Assembly: GCA_023460615.1 (NCBI GenBank)
Contig: JAEWPL010000048.1
Span: forward strand, 1 to 6,098
Reading direction: 5' to 3'
DNA from: Pseudomonadota bacterium
GTDB taxonomy: Bacteria; Pseudomonadota; Gammaproteobacteria; Enterobacterales; Succinivibrionaceae
Length of the DNA stretch: 6,098 nt
Below are positions 6,046-6,098 of this stretch, in pieces; the stretch's first letter is position 1; every line of letters begins with the position of its first letter. Position numbers and translations under genes: made by a program. Under the pieces are notes generated by a model that was given only the letters and a program-made list of their open reading frames with translations, was not told the DNA's origin and did not search any database.

Positions 6046-6098
6046 ACTACATAAGAAAAAAATGTAAACTCACGATAAAGCTCATAAAATAAGGCGTT
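6046..6098. repeat. Array unit 5, cut by window edge
   Basis: The first 53 bp of another copy: ACTACATAAG, A-run, TGTAAACT, then CACGATAAAGCTC and AAGGCGTT at the edge. It is more diverged than units 1-4 in the CTCTCGCC region. It shows that the array continues beyond the window. Confidence 0.85.

Larger units (their letters stand above)
5425..6098. repeat. Tandem array of a ~155-bp unit, at least 4.3 copies, running off the right edge
   Basis: Every unit begins with ACTACATAA followed by an A-run and TATAAACT (GTAAACT in copy 5), and unit starts lie at 5426, 5581, 5735, 5893 and 6046 (steps of 155, 154, 158 and 153 bp). Within a unit, about 85-90 bp from ACTACATAA to CCAAAAC (GCAAAAC in copy 3) is kept in all complete copies. 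The rest, ending in TTAATTCCC or ATAATTCCC, is shared by copies 1, 2 and 4 but mostly different in copy 3. The conserved part holds two adjacent hairpins. No long open frame runs through the array on either strand. It is not CRISPR: the repeated part is far too long and most intervening segments are alike. I do not recognise it as a known repeat family. Function unknown. Confidence 0.92.

Noticed and set aside
5425..6098. CRISPR array or integron attC array
   Set aside because: The repeated part is about 90 bp or more, intervening parts are mostly alike, and there is no GTTRRRY / RYYYAAC core pair or cassette gene.

Overview
This window looks like chromosomal DNA from an AT-rich gammaproteobacterium. 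The best evidence is a full-length alkaline phosphatase that follows Escherichia coli PhoA almost motif for motif, including both disulfides and the Asp153/Lys328 pair. Gram-negative export signals on two proteins fit as well. A gut or rumen Succinivibrionaceae-type organism would match the base composition and the mix of sugar uptake genes. That placement is an inference, not something read directly from the sequence.

Layout. Positions 1-2061 (minus strand) carry a two-gene piece of a ribose/galactose-type (CUT2) ABC importer operon: permease first, then the double-domain ATPase, which runs off the left edge. The two are tightly coupled: the ATPase ribosome binding site overlaps the permease stop codon. 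Positions 2062-2566 are a 505-bp divergent control region. It holds two near-palindromic LacI/GalR-type operator sequences, one in front of each divergent transcript, with centres 310 bp apart. It also holds a hairpin and A/T tracts. Positions 2567-3718 (plus strand) encode the periplasmic sugar-binding protein, so the importer is split into a binding-protein transcript and a permease-ATPase transcript facing away from each other, probably under one regulator. A strong terminator follows at 3756-3791. Positions 3900-5324 encode PhoA as its own unit, closed by a second terminator at 5342-5370.

From about 5425 to the right edge there is no convincing protein gene. Instead there is a tandem array of a roughly 155-bp unit: four complete copies plus the start of a fifth, continuing outside the window. 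The first ~85-90 bp of each unit is kept in all copies and contains two adjacent short hairpins, one with modest compensatory base changes between copies. The last ~60 bp is shared by copies 1, 2 and 4 but largely replaced in copy 3. This is the least explained part of the window. It could be a multicopy structured RNA, a protein-binding iteron array, or a decaying satellite.

How the genes work together: the binding protein captures a sugar or polyol in the periplasm and delivers it to the permease and ATPase. PhoA releases inorganic phosphate from phosphomonoesters in the same compartment. Nothing in the sequence links PhoA to the sugar system beyond proximity.
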